Below, piece by piece: positions 33,747 to 46,426 of a stretch of DNA of 64,000 nucleotides. Location of the stretch: assembly GCA_012295275.1 (NCBI GenBank), contig CM022674.1, positions 10,109,792 to 10,173,791 of the forward strand, in the 5' to 3' direction. The stretch's first letter is position 1. Each line of letters starts with the position of its first letter. Under the pieces are notes generated by a model, which worked only from the letters and a program-made list of their open reading frames with translations, was not told where the DNA came from and ran no database searches. This DNA is from Chrysomallon squamiferum. Its lineage: Eukaryota > Mollusca > Gastropoda > Neomphalida > Peltospiridae. Both the position numbers and the translations under genes were made by a program.

Positions 33747-36700
33747 ATGGCAGTGAAGCCTGCAGAAAATCATCGCAGTGTTAGAACGCTCTGCAGTATT
33801 CCAATTTTCAAGAATAATGACAGTAGAGTGACATCAGAGGTACTTCTTGACTGGTTGAACACTTTAAAAAATGAGAATTCTGAATTAATAAAAAATGCTT
33901 CATTTCACAGTGTAAGTTATTTTTGAATTTCTCTTCTCTTTATGAGAACAGCAACTGTTATTTGTAACACTGTATTGCAGAAACTTGTGATAGACTGTTG
34001 ATATCAAATTACCTTTTGTATATACATAAGATGTTGGGATAAACAAGTGTCTCATTATTTTGGAGAATTGTTCTGTTCAAAATTGGTAAAACTTAAAAAA
34101 CTAACATCGATAATATACTCCTCTGTGTTATCTGTCCTGAATAATGAAATACAACAGAATAAGACTTTTTTTATAATGCGTCATCTAAAACTGAATTACA
34201 AATTAATCATTTTAAACTGTTAGTACAATTCAAAAAAAAGAAAGAAGTGAAATTATTATGGCTGCATATGTTTATGTTGAAAACAGAATGCCAGTTAAAA
34301 ATATAGTTTGCCTTTGTTATATTATTTTGTATTGTTCCACTTTCCAGTATGCTTTATTTGTATTAAGTATGATCAATGACTGCAGAAGATGATAATTTTT
34401 ATTTGTTGTATAGGGGCTGTTTCAGCGATATGAAGCAGTAAGATATATATTTTTGGCATGTGACAAATTCAGTATGCCCATTGAAGTAAAATATGTTGCT
34501 ACCGATCTGTTTGACAGGTAATATTAATACATATTCATTTCAAGCTAATGTCGTCCTTTATTTATTATTTAATTTTACAATAATGTTGTTGTTGTTTTTT
34601 TGTTGTTTTTTTACTGTAACATATTGCAAGTGTGAATTAATCTGAATGTACTTAAATTGAACCTAGCAAACTAACTTCATTTTGAATAATTCAACATTAT
34701 AGTTCTTATTTGTTTACAACTATATCTTTGCTTACAATAAAATAAGTTCCAAATAAATTATATTATTATTATTGTAATCTCATTTTATAAACAGTTGCTG
34801 AGTTGTATGAATAAAAGAAATATAAAAAGGGATCACTGTAAACTGCAGTCATTCTTTTGAACTTGTTATTATAAATAAAATGAATAAAACACTATAATAC
34901 ATTTTTTCAGGCAGTTGTTTACTTAGAAACACATGAAATAATTTGTGACTGTTCTTAATCTAGGTTTATGATCAAACATTCTCAAGATCTGTTTGATCAT
35001 GTCAAAAACAGTGACACAAAACACAAAGTAAAAGAGTTTCAGAGAATACAAAAACGAGTTAAGAAACAACTGATTTTACGAATGATTTCCTGCTGTCAAA
35101 TTGCCAGCAAGCTAGCAGCACACTATACGGTATTGTTCTTGTATTTCTGTTATGTATTTATTCTGTAAAATTTAGTAACTTTCAGAATTTATTTTGTTTG
35201 TATGAGCAAGATGGATCAGTATGTAGCTTGTGGGTAAACCATACCTTTGCCTTATTGGTCTATCCAGTCAGTGCCCACAGACTGGATATTTTTAAAAAGA
35301 ACAAACAAACAAAATAGAAATGATAATTTTATTTTAGAAACACCATAAATAATGTTAAAATTTTTTAATAATGTATCTTTGCTTATGTGTGTGTATTAAA
35401 ACTAATACGTGTGTGTTTTTGTGTGTGTGCGTATATTATTAATAGATTAAGAAAATAATTGACTGTACACAGGTTATATCTACAATGAAAGCAAGACGAT
35501 ATCTTTTAGAAGCTGGGTACCGTTATAATCCTGAGAGTATATTACAGTCAGAAATGCGAGTGTTAAAAACTCTGGATTACAAACTGGCTACTGCCTCACC
35601 TCTCTTGTTTGTTGAAATTCTTCTTGAAATTCTTGGTAAGTGTAGATTAAAAACATTAATATTTACTCACTGTCTTTTTTTGCTGAGGGATATTGCCTCT
35701 TTTTTTTTTTTTTAAGTTTTTTTATTCTTCATCTTTATCTTTATCATCATTTAAAAAATATTGTCTAATAGAAAAGATGTTGTCATATAATTAAAGTTTT
35801 AGAGTACAAAACATGTTTTCCATATTAAAAATGATTAATTATTTTAATCTTAGATAATATTAATAATTATTAATAACATTTTTTTTGTTTTTTTAATATT
35901 TCTTTGTCAAATATGTATATATTTTCAAAAATAATATGTTCTTTTTTTCTTTTTTTAGAAATAAACTGCAAGTGACATTAAATATATCAAAGTATGCTGT
36001 TATTTTGTCAGATAAAATGTATTCATATGGAGTTATTACCTTATGTTTGAAGAATTATGTGCTTAGATCAGTGGTTAAAATGTGATCTGATGTGATTAAA
36101 AATCAGTGCTTCTATTTCTAGCTCAGAATGATAACATGCTAAAAGTAGATCAGTATCATCCTAAAGCAGTCAGTTTTTTGGATCTTCTCTTTTTGAAGTC
36201 TGATGAAATATCTGGAAGATTTCACTTGAAAATTGCAGGAAGTCTGAAGAAGTTAACAGGAAAAATGTAGGTATACAAATTAGATAAAACAGAAAACGAA
36301 AGCAACATTTTAGTAATAGATTAAAGCACTAGTTTTTAATCTTTTTCATACCGCAACCCCTTATCAGCAGCTCAGTATGATCGATGACCCCCTTTAAACA
36401 TTTTATTCAATAATATCTAGGGTTACCATATTTTCATCAACCAAAGACAGTACAAAAGGAATCTATCTTCACTAAGATGGGATCCAAACCTATCTACATG
36501 TTTTTATTTATTCCTCTTTCCAAGTCATGTTGAAAAAAAGCTAAAACATACCCTCGCTCAAGAACAATCTCATGACCCCCAGAAAAAAGGCTGGCGACCC
36601 ATAGGTTGAAAGCCTGTGGATTAAAGGATCATTTTTTGCTTATTATAATTTTTTATTTCTTTTTGCAAACATTTTTATTGCTTGTCTTTTAAGCTGCTAC

Positions 36701-37553
36701 CTAAATTAAAATGATGTCAGAATAAAATAAAATTTTAGAATTTGCAAAAAAGAAAAAACATTTCCTGAAACATTTTTCTATTACCTACAAATTTCTTACT
36801 TCAACATTTTATTTTTTAGTCATTTTTAATTTTCTAACTTTTTAATTTTTTGTATTTTTTAAAAATTTGTTTGTAGAAATGAACTGCAAGTGGTGAAAAT
36901 GAACAAAGTTTTAATTTCTTCGTCTGTGATTATTGCAGCTGTTTACTCTGTTGATCAGGACTCTACAGATAATGTAAGTTGTTTTATTTGAATGTTCTTT
37001 TCATTTTCTAGTCCATTCTGTTTACCATATCTGAAAGCATACCACTGGCATTATGAATAAATAGTTTAATAAAATTCTTTATACTTCCAAGATATTATTG
37101 TATCAATTTTGGTGACTGCTCATAACTAAGTCTGACAGTAAAATAATACTGTTACCAAACATTTTATCCCTTTACAGCTGAAGTCACAAGAGTTGGAGTT
37201 TTCTTAGGCTAGAAGTGGTTTGATCCACCCTGTGTGTGATTATGTCACAACTACAGAATCGTAGCAGCAACCAAATATTTGTTATACTCTTTTATTGTTA
37301 CTAAGATTGAACTGTAAAAATACATATAAAACAAAAGTTGGAAGTATGCAGAACATATTTAAACTATATCTGCATCTCTGATGTTTGTACTTTAATATAC
37401 AATTATTTTTTAGACATTTGTTTTTATTCATTTGTTTCATTTTAGGTTATTAAACTTTTACTGAAAACAACTGACCTGTCAGAGGGCATTATACTTCAGT
37501 TGTCAACCTGCCTTATAGAAATGGTGTTGGAGAAGGGCAGAATATCAGAATGA
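33747..37553 (+). CDS. CNTD1: cyclin N-terminal domain-containing protein 1 (meiotic crossover factor)
   Basis: Cyclin-like protein; the family (CNTD1, C. elegans COSA-1) acts in meiotic prophase nuclei to turn recombination intermediates into crossovers. Exons: 33747-33911, 34414-34517, 34964-35129, 35473-35635, 36122-36266, 36877-36973, 37446-37553, in phase, giving 315 aa (human about 330). The cyclin box spans about residues 55-200: VRYIFLACDKF, ATDLFDRFMIKHSQDLF, LILRMISCCQIASKL and LQSEMRVLKTLDYKLATASP, followed by LLFVEILLEILG. This order and spacing is that of CNTD1 rather than of A/B-type cyclins. The C-terminal half is more diverged. A hAT-type MITE lies in intron 5. AATAAA at 37902-37907 may end the transcript. 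Assignment rests on recalled family sequence. Confidence 0.88.
36327..36618. mobile_element. hAT-type MITE in CNTD1 intron 5
   Basis: A 292-bp element flanked by perfect 8-bp direct repeats GATTAAAG (36319-36326 and 36619-36626). Eight-bp target duplications are typical of hAT transposons. The ends are imperfect inverted repeats: left CACTAGTTTTTAATCTTTTT, right (reverse complement) CACAGGCTTTCAACCTATGG. Both are followed by a C-rich patch (CGCAACCCC, and GGGTCGCC/GGGGGTCAT on the other strand). There is no transposase. The intact duplication suggests a fairly recent insertion. Confidence 0.85.
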
Positions 37554-37901
37554 AATTATTTAAATTAGAACAGAATAATAATAATAATAATAATAATAAT
37601 ATTAAAGAAAAAAGCAACAACATTACAATGTTGATTTCTTACAATTTCAATCTCACCAGTGAGGACATAGTTGTCAGTAGTATTTTAAAAATTACTTTCA
37701 CATCACTTATTGTCTTATTTCATAGATTATTTCCAACATTACCTTTTAATTGTTATTTTAAGATATCATATTAAAAAACCTCTATCATATTGAAGTTAGC
37801 TTCAAAATTAAAAGTTGTGCAAAGGCCAGAAATGTTGTCCTATATCACTACTAAAATGTTACCATTAAATAGGTGAAAAAAAAGGAAATCGTTTGAAACT
37901 T

Positions 37902-37907
37902 AATAAA
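37902..37907 (+). terminator. candidate poly(A) signal of CNTD1
   Basis: AATAAA 350 nt after the CNTD1 stop codon, the first clear hexamer. Usage is inferred. Confidence 0.35.
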
Positions 37908-39586
37908 CATAAAAACATATTTGCTATTATCTAAAAGATATTTTTCTTTTTTCCTTTATTGTTTTCAATTGATAAACAAAATTTAGGATTCATAATACAT
38001 ATGAATTCCAGATCTGAAGGTGCATAATGATTTTGTATTTTTTTATTTTATTTTTTTTCAGTTTATACTGGTGACTGAAATCACTTATGATTGATGTTGG
38101 TACAAATAGATGTGGGTTTTTTTTTATGTTGTTTTGTTTTTGTTTTTTAATCAGATTTTATATACATATATTTTTTTATTCCTTCAAATCAATCATTTAT
38201 TTTTCTATCAAATTGATAATTTGTAATTCAACTGCTGTTGAGACTGTGTAACACGGTTACTGATGGTTATAGTTAATATTTTTTCAGTGGGGAAACTTTT
38301 ATTAATTTCTTTCTTTTTTATTCAGTTTTATTTAGCTGATAATTTAAAGATGGATTTAAAAGAAAATTACATGGTTTGATTGTTTTCCCTTACTCTTAAT
38401 TTGAGATATTTTGTCAATGATCTGTGATACTTATTTTGTTGTTCATATACATTTTATGGTGCTATACATTTATCATTCTTATTATTATTGTATAATAATT
38501 AATTGTATATGGATTTGTAGCTCTGATATTTTACATCTGATTACTGTGATCCAAAGCAGCAGGATATTATGCTGATAAACTTGTGTAACATTCTGTTAAA
38601 AACATTTAAGTATTGTTGTTTTTTTAAATTTAATATTAATGTAATATTCATGTACATAAACTTATATTAATCAAGCTACAAGCAGTAAGTTTAGCAAGCT
38701 AAGTAGTTCATGACATGATACTGAAATTTAAGTAGATATAGAAAATCTAAATAAATAAATAAATTTTAAAAATTCTCTGTATGATGTTGGTTGACAGACT
38801 AACATGGTGAAAGTCCGATAATGCAGGTTTTTCAAATACACGTTAATCTACAATGGAAATAAATATATTTCTAAACAATTTGTTTTCGTGCTTCAAACAA
38901 TTTTTTTTTTACCAAGTTTAAATATTTATGATTAAATATAATTTGTTAATTCATTTTTAAATGCAGAACAATGAAAAATATTAATTAATATAATCATTAA
39001 AAAAAAAATTCTAAAATATAAGAAAGCAAAGTAGACATTAACATATTCTCTTTATAAATTTCAAAACATAACTGATGTAATTTTTTAATAAAAATAATTG
39101 ATCACTTATTATTTCATTACTTTGATAGGTAATTGCAAATTACTTGATATGTTAAAGATATGCTGTTACAAATCTCATTTAACTTTTTTATGTTAACTAC
39201 TGATATGCTAGCCTTAATGTGATAAAATGTGATACTGTTGTTTTTATTTTCAAATGTTTGTTATTTTGTTAATAAATTACATTTAAAAGTATTTAGTTTT
39301 ATTGTTTTCTCTTCTTTTTTTTCTTTTTTTTCATTTGCTTTGTTGTTTTTTTAAAGAATTTTTCTTCAAATATCTTTATAGTAAGTTTTGAATTTATTTG
39401 TATTGTTTTTATTTGGGTTTTATTACTAAAGTTATTATGCTGATTAGATGAGAATAATTTTTTGAATGCACAGTAAAGCTCGCTTGTGTGTGATGATATA
39501 ATAGTTTCGCATAAAATATTATAATTTCATCAGTTCAGATGAAATAGTGTTGTGGTTGTTTTTGTTTTTTTTTAAATTGGGGAGGG

Positions 39587-39651
39587 GTATTACATTATAA
39601 ATGAAAACGATTTTTTCTCAAAAATTAGTATTTTCATTTATAATGTAATAC
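39587..39651. repeat. perfect 21-bp inverted repeat (hairpin)
   Basis: Arms 39587-39607 and 39631-39651 are exact reverse complements (left arm begins GTATTACATTATAAATG), with a 23-nt loop. Its overall 65 nt is the size of a small MITE core or a miRNA precursor. Outside the arms, pairing is weak. Confidence 0.9.
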
Positions 39652-40044
39652 TCATCGATCCAAAATTATAATATGTTAATGTCTAAATGATCAGTGTTTC
39701 GATATTTTAAAATGTTTGTTTAATAATGATTTTCATTTTGGTATATTTATAGTAAGTATCGAACATTTCTTCTAATGGTTGGTGAAGAGACACAAAACAT
39801 GTTCCTGTCACAGACAGGCGTTTTTTATAAGAATAAACTGGATTTTTAATATTTAATAAATATAAAATAAAATAATTTCATTATATTTATTTATTGATAA
39901 CTGACCCTGCTGTGGGTTACTGGTTGGAATGTACCTTATATATATTGTAACTGTTACGCCTTTAGGTTTTTATTTTTGCGAAATGATTCGGAAAGTTCCG
40001 ATGTTTAACCTAAATGACCGATATCCACTTCGCCTTTTCAATTA

Positions 40045-40052
40045 TGACGTCA
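40045..40052. promoter_or_regulatory. palindromic CRE/ATF site
   Basis: A full TGACGTCA in a locally less AT-rich patch about 1 kb upstream of the MED4 start codon. It could mark the MED4 promoter if a noncoding exon lies in between. The match is exact; the function is inferred. Confidence 0.35.
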
Positions 40053-40557
40053 TCAATGCTCGTTTATATAGAAACGATTCATAGTTTTAAATAACTACGC
40101 TTTTATAAGGCAGTGTATTTGTTCTATATAATTATGTCAGTTAATTTTAAAAATAAATGGTTGTGTTATTAATAAGCTTATTAAAGGCGAACAACTAAAT
40201 AAAATAACATTTTAAGTTTAAATATACTGACAAGACAAATGAAATATATAATTTTTTAAAATAAACTCTAAATGGATAAAATCGACGATAGGGATATCGA
40301 TGTTGATATAGGCATGTAAATAAAGAAGCAAACTACAAAAGTAGCAAGAAAATCTATTATGAAAAAACAGGAGACATTTAATTGGCTTTTAACACATTAA
40401 TTTACAATTATGCAATAAAGTAAGGATTATGGAATACAATAATAATAATTTGTTTACTTTTTCTTGCACATGTTCATCGAAGGATCCACATCGACGACGG
40501 TCATCGACGTCTATGGGCAAAACCATTCGGTACAGGGAAACAGTAACACATGAATAG

Positions 40558-40559
<2 letters not shown>

Positions 40560-40620
<61 letters not shown>
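40560..40620. repeat. (TTA)n microsatellite
   Basis: Twenty uninterrupted TTA units upstream of MED4. Confidence 0.95.
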
Positions 40621-41039
40621 TGAAAATAAATTTAGTGAACTATCAAACTGGGCTTATATAGATATATAAATTTACATTCAAACTGGTATCTCTGGAATTA
40701 GTTTATGGATTTGATCGACTAAGAATATTAAATTATTTTAGGCAGAAAAAAACCCCCAGAGTAATCAAAATATGAACGGTCTTTTTCTTTTACATTTGTT
40801 TTGTTTAATGAAATTCAAGACAGAGTCAGCTAATCGTTTACAATTCTTGTATAAAAATTGGAGGTACAATAGTAAGACGTACTATTACGAATAATCAGGA
40901 GACATATGTATCTGTTGTACACATTACTCTGTATATTCTGTGGTGAAATAATAATAATGAGAAGAAGAAGAAGAAGAAGGAGAACAAGAATAGTGATGAG
41001 GATGATACTTAAAGGAGGAAATTAACACAGCAAACAAAA

Positions 41040-43715
41040 ATGGCAGCTCCATCTCCGAGTTGTAGTACGCGACAGAAACTTTTGTCATTAATTGAAGACA
41101 TTGAAATAATATCAAAGTATGATAATTGGTTTTAAATAAAATTATAAATAAACAGTTTTTAAGAACAAATAAAATTGCTGTTAAGAACTTGATATTTTCT
41201 ATTAACAGTATTTAATCTAGGAACTGCTTGGTTAAATGATAAAATTATAAATGATAAATCATTAAATGTGAGAAATGATGTTTATTTATTTATTTTATTA
41301 ACGATCATACATTCTTTCTTCTACAGTCACACAATTTGAATTTTCTCAATAGCTGTTTCACATAAAAAAACAAAAAAATAAATTCGAGACTTTAAATTTA
41401 ATGAACTGATAATCGCAAATTTCTGCCGTTCACTAGTACAGTGAAAATTATAAACATTAATGTTAAAAGCTTTGCAAATTTGTGCCAAAATACGTCGCTT
41501 TTAAAGATACATTATTCCAGATTTAATTAAATTGTTATACTTTCGTTAGTTCACAATTGCCTATTGGTGTTTCAGTATTGATGGACCATGATGTATGCAA
41601 GTGTCTATATTACTGTATTTCGACCATATTTGATTCTTTGATATCAGCATCCATATTCAATACTGTATTTATTTTTAAGAGAACTTTTCGAAGCTATGAG
41701 TTCATCTAAAGGTCAACAGAAAACGGACACTTCTGACACAGTATCTCTAATGGAACTACTTGTAGAGAAGGATAAAGAAATCAAATCAACTTTGAAACTT
41801 GGTACTATTATTATTCACTTTAACATGGATTTAGAAAAATATAAAACACTAAAGAGCAATTTATCTTCTTAAAAGAAGAAACCATTTTAAAAACTTAACA
41901 AAGCTGACATATTTCAGTAATAAAATAAAAACAACTGAGAAATTAATATGTTTGTGTTTGATTTTTAATTACTTTTTAAAAAGATAAAGATTTTAAAAGG
42001 ACAACAAAATTAATATAATTTTTTTTTTTTTTTAATGGAGCTTATTTTGACTTCAATTTATGTTTATTAAAATATATAGGTTTTTTTTACAATTAAAATG
42101 AAAATGTTTTTATTTTAGCCGAAGAACAGGCATCTATCCAGCAGATTATAGATGGATTAAAACAAGATGTAGACAGGAGAGATATAGAAATTAAAAACCT
42201 GCAGCGTAATCTCAAAGAAGCTGAAACGATACTGGTAAACACTGACAGTTTGGCTGAGTTATTTAACAGGATTTTTCCTTATGTTACCAATGTCCTCATA
42301 AATCTTTCCCTTAGTGTTTATTTGTGGTCATGTTTCTACCTTAGTCTATAGAAAGTGTGCCAGAAAGAACAGAAAGTTTATTTATTGTGTTAATAAGACA
42401 AATTTACATAGGATTGATGAAATCTTTATAAAATAAATTTTTTACACTGTCATATTAAAATAATTAAATTAGACTTTTTTAAAATTATTTATTAATATAT
42501 TATTTCCCAAGAAATATAATATGTTTGTATGTGTATATATGTGTGTGTGTGTATATATATATATATATGTGTGTATATATATATATATATGTAAATGTAA
42601 ATTTAGTTACTGATATTTGTAATTCAGTACCATTGAGTTAAATCTGAATGTTCTAAATGGTTAATACATTGTTTTTGTGGACTGGTTGTTAAAGAAGAAA
42701 ATCATGTCCACTTTGGCATTCCAGATATATTGAATAAATTGTAAGATGTTTTATTTTGCAGGCCACTGCTATATATCAAGCTAGACAAAAGCTCAACAGC
42801 ATATCTCAAGCAAATAAAAAGACAATTTCTTCTGAAGAGCTCATCAAGTTTGCTCATAGAATTAGTTCTAGTAATGCTGTAGCTGCACCTGTTACCTGGG
42901 CTCCAGGTATTTCTGTTTGTTCACACTGACATCATAAAACTGAATTAAAAACATATAAAAGGCATTCCATCCATCATAAAATTATATTTCAAAATTATTT
43001 TATTATTTATTTTTAACTATAAGAAATCTGATTAAGAATAATAAGAATGTGGGTATGTTTGTTTTACTTAATAAGTCCTCCAAATAATTCATAGGTGATC
43101 CTCGCAGACCTTACCCCACTGACTTAGAGATGCGACATGGATTTTTAGCACAACAAGGCTCATATACAGAGAGTGCCAGTACAACAACACGACAGACACC
43201 AGTTCATCCAGTACAGTCAGGTAACAGATTTGTAGTTTCTGTTAGAGATCAGGATTATTACAGACAACACAGGTGTTTTAAAATACAGCAGTTTAATCAC
43301 AACAGGAACATTTATTGTTAAATTCTGGAATTAGATTTTAAAATAAATCTAAGTTATTAAAATCAAATGAAATATTAACAGAAATTTTAGATCTCACAGC
43401 AGTTGGAGCTTCAGATTAAAAATAAAAATAATTTACAACCATCCCTGGTATAATTTTTAAAACACAGAAAGAGTTTTGTCGAAACATTTTTTCATAATCT
43501 TTAATGAGAATTTGTCTTTTATATTTTCAGATCACACTGTTCAAAGTTCTGGATCATTGTCATGGCAACCATCACAATCACAAGATATTCCAGTTCCTTT
43601 GCTGTCAAGCACACCTCAACACACAGTTACAGAAATGAAGGGACATAACAAGGAAAATGAAGAAGTAGAACTAATGTCTAGTGACTCCTCTGATAGCAGT
43701 TCCAGTGTGGACTGA
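41040..43715 (+). CDS. MED4: Mediator of RNA polymerase II transcription subunit 4
   Basis: Middle-module subunit of the nuclear Mediator complex, which links transcription factors to RNA polymerase II. Exons: 41040-41116, 41680-41801, 42119-42234, 42762-42906, 43095-43220, 43531-43715, in phase, giving 256 aa (human 270). Matching blocks in order: [20 protein letters not shown] at the N-terminus, a long coiled coil with LEK-like heptads ([20 protein letters not shown]), [39 protein letters not shown], and the signature [21 protein letters not shown] low-complexity C-terminus follows, with [20 protein letters not shown]. The acidic Ser-rich tail is also a feature of the human protein. The frame is open only a short way upstream of the ATG. 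AATAAA at 44125-44130. Confidence 0.96.
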
Positions 43716-44728
43716 ATTGGACTTTGACTCAATAACTGGAATCGTGGAGACCTGCAGATACTTTAGTCCACTGGTAATGGCATACCTGAAATTTGGATTT
43801 CATGGCATAGATTGCAGTAATCTTTGTCAGTCTTTGATTTAAAGTTGATGAGATGAACCCTAAATCTGACAGATTATTTTGAATAGTAGGCTCAGATATT
43901 GTCTATTAATATTTAAAATTCTGTCATCAACTCACAATCTGTGAATGTAGAAGAATTGTTATGAAAATTGTTAACTAAGCTATGAATTATTTTCAATGTT
44001 CAAACTGCAGAATCAAATATGGATACATGACAAAATCATATAGATGTTGCTGTTTTTCCTCATCCCAGGCAGGATCATGGGACAAAGTTCTCATAAGGTG
44101 CATCATTGTAAGATAAGCAGATGAAATAAATAAATTTTATATGCTCAGCATTTTGTATTTTATTTTATTTTTTAATAACCTCCAACAAAATGAGAAACTG
44201 CTAAAACAGATTACCACATATATTTTGAATATTTTTGTCACGGAAAATATTATACATTTCAGACAAGATTTTTTTATTTTGCTATTGCTGGATTTCCACT
44301 AAAAATAATTGAAGATCTGAACATCTGGTCACTTATTTCATATTCTATTCTAACAGTGAACATCATTTCTATTTAATACAATACAGTCTGGAAGGTGCCA
44401 ATTTATTCTGAAAACGAAAAATACTTTAACATGGAGGGAAAAATAAACGGTGTACATCCCAGATTTAATGAACATATGATTTACAATGTTATGTATAAGC
44501 AGTAAGTATTTTGAATTACAAACCAGTACGAATTTTCTATTTATATGTGACATAGTATTTATATCTAACAGTTTTACTGCTAGCTATAACAATATATTAC
44601 TGATTGATGTTAATACAACAAAATAGGAATAAGAAAATAAAGTATTATTCACTGATTATGAGAAATAAACAATGCTAAGAAGAATAGAAACACTCAGGAA
44701 TATTAACGTTGAAAAATATGTCAACCAA

Positions 44729-44730
<2 letters not shown>

Positions 44731-44762
<32 letters not shown>

Positions 44763-44828
44763 GTTGTTGTTGTTATTATTATTATTATTATAGTTATTGT
44801 TATTTAATAAATTATAAGTAATAGAAGA

Positions 44829-44881
<53 letters not shown>
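44731..44881. repeat. (ATT)n and (AAT)n tracts
   Basis: ATT runs at about 44731-44800 and a complementary AAT run at about 44832-44881, able to fold back on each other. Confidence 0.95.
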
Positions 44882-44882
<1 letters not shown>

Positions 44883-45374
44883 TATTAAAAATAGATTATT
44901 TAAATTTTCATGGAAACGAAAACTGCTATAGTTAATAATATATATTTTGGTCGCCCATCTTCGTGAAATCGCGGTCTAAGGGATATAACTCCTCAAAGAA
45001 GAAGAGAAACAAACGTACAACATTGTGTTTAAAAGAATTTCATTTTAGATTTTAATAATGAATTCATGGAATTCTCAAGAACTATACTTAGAAATTATGT
45101 CAGAAACTCTTTAATTTTTGTAGTAATTATTATTAAAAAAAAAGGTCAATAAAAAATCTTTTTAGGAACCATCTATTAAAAAAAATATTTTAATAATTAC
45201 TTTTTCTTTTTCTTTGTTAAAAGATTTAGGCATTTTATTTCTGACGTCTGTTTATATGATTAGATTATGGAAAATCATATAGTATTTTTCAACTTGGATC
45301 AGAAAAGATAACGTTTGGCAAAGTATAATGAATTGGCTGATGCCTTTAATTTTTGCCATGTCAGGAAGTCAGGC

Positions 45375-45533
45375 CTGATTGGCCGTGGCACCCTAGCGAA
45401 ATCCACATTCCAGTTTATTTTCTACATCAGTGAACATAGGGCACCGGTTTACTCTTCCGGTTTTTGTCTGCGTATTTACTTTTATCAATGTTGGAAGAAC
45501 ACTGTACGGAAAACAGTTTCTGTTTTGCCATTT
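45375..45533 (+). promoter_or_regulatory. candidate promoter and 5' noncoding exon of COPS7
   Basis: A GC-richer patch with a reversed CCAAT box (ATTGG at 45378-45382) and an ETS-type CTTCCGG (45454-45460), followed by a consensus donor CCATTT|GTAAGTA (GT at 45534-45535). The acceptor TTTTCAG at 46393, 33 nt before the COPS7 ATG, shows that an upstream exon must exist, and this is the best candidate. It contains an ATG, so a short upstream frame is possible. Confidence 0.4.
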
Positions 45534-46426
45534 GTAAGTAATGTACGCTTAATGTATGAAGTCCATAATAGATTTTGTCTTGTACGACGATTCATTATCA
45601 CTGCTAAATTTGTTTCTGGTTTGTTATTTATTTATAATTAATAATAATCCTACGGTTTTCAACCTTTTAATTGTATTTACACTAAATTTGCAAAGAAACA
45701 TGAATGAAGTGGGCCATTTTAGCATTATAAAGTATTATTATTTATTTAAATCTAATTATGAAACTAAAACAAGTTAATAAAATCTTAATATTAACATTTA
45801 ACAGTAAAACTAACAAGCCAGCATAGAATCATAGAGGACCAGTCCGAATGTCGGGGGGGGGGAATTTTTTAAAAATTTTAAAATTAAAAAAAAAAGAAGA
45901 AAGATACACGAAGAAAAACCATCAATATTTTTGCTAGAAAGTAAACATTACTGCTGTAACGAAGTTTTTATTATTTTTCATTTCCTTATTTGAAAAAAGT
46001 TGCTTGTTATATATATATTAATCAGCAACGTTTTCAAATAAATAATAATTATATATAAAAGGTAATCTTGCAATTTAGATCTAACCTCTTGTTAGTAAAG
46101 TATTTACTCAATATGTACTTACAATTTTTTGTTGTTTTACTGCTAGTTAAGATATAAAAATAGGACATAAAACTGAATAAGCCCATTTTGTTGATTTGGT
46201 AACTTTTACAGTTTTATATGACCTTTTTAATATCGGTCTTGCATAAAACAAAAATATCTGAAAAAAATGTTTAGTAAAAGCTCTCCTAAGATCGATCTAA
46301 ACTGCAAAATTTACACTTAAATACAATCTCTTTAAAGTTGTGAAATAGACATTACCAACAGTTTTAAGATAAATTAAGGCTTTATATTTTCAGATAATTT
46401 AAAGATCTTCTACAAAGATCAGAAAA

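Larger units (their letters stand above)
37554..41039. other. intergenic region CNTD1-MED4
   Basis: CNTD1 3' UTR followed by AT-rich intergenic DNA with a perfect 21-bp hairpin, a TGACGTCA site and a 61-bp (TTA)n tract. I see no coding region. Confidence 0.6.
43716..46426. other. intergenic region MED4-COPS7
   Basis: MED4 3' UTR (AATAAA at 44125-44130), ATT/AAT microsatellites at 44731-44881, then the likely COPS7 promoter and noncoding first exon (about 45375-45533) and its first intron. The open frames at about 45315-45777 show no family resemblance. Confidence 0.6.

Noticed and set aside
45315..45777. Overlapping frames of 108 and 73 codons upstream of COPS7
   Set aside because: No family resemblance; the region fits a promoter and noncoding first exon with a consensus donor.
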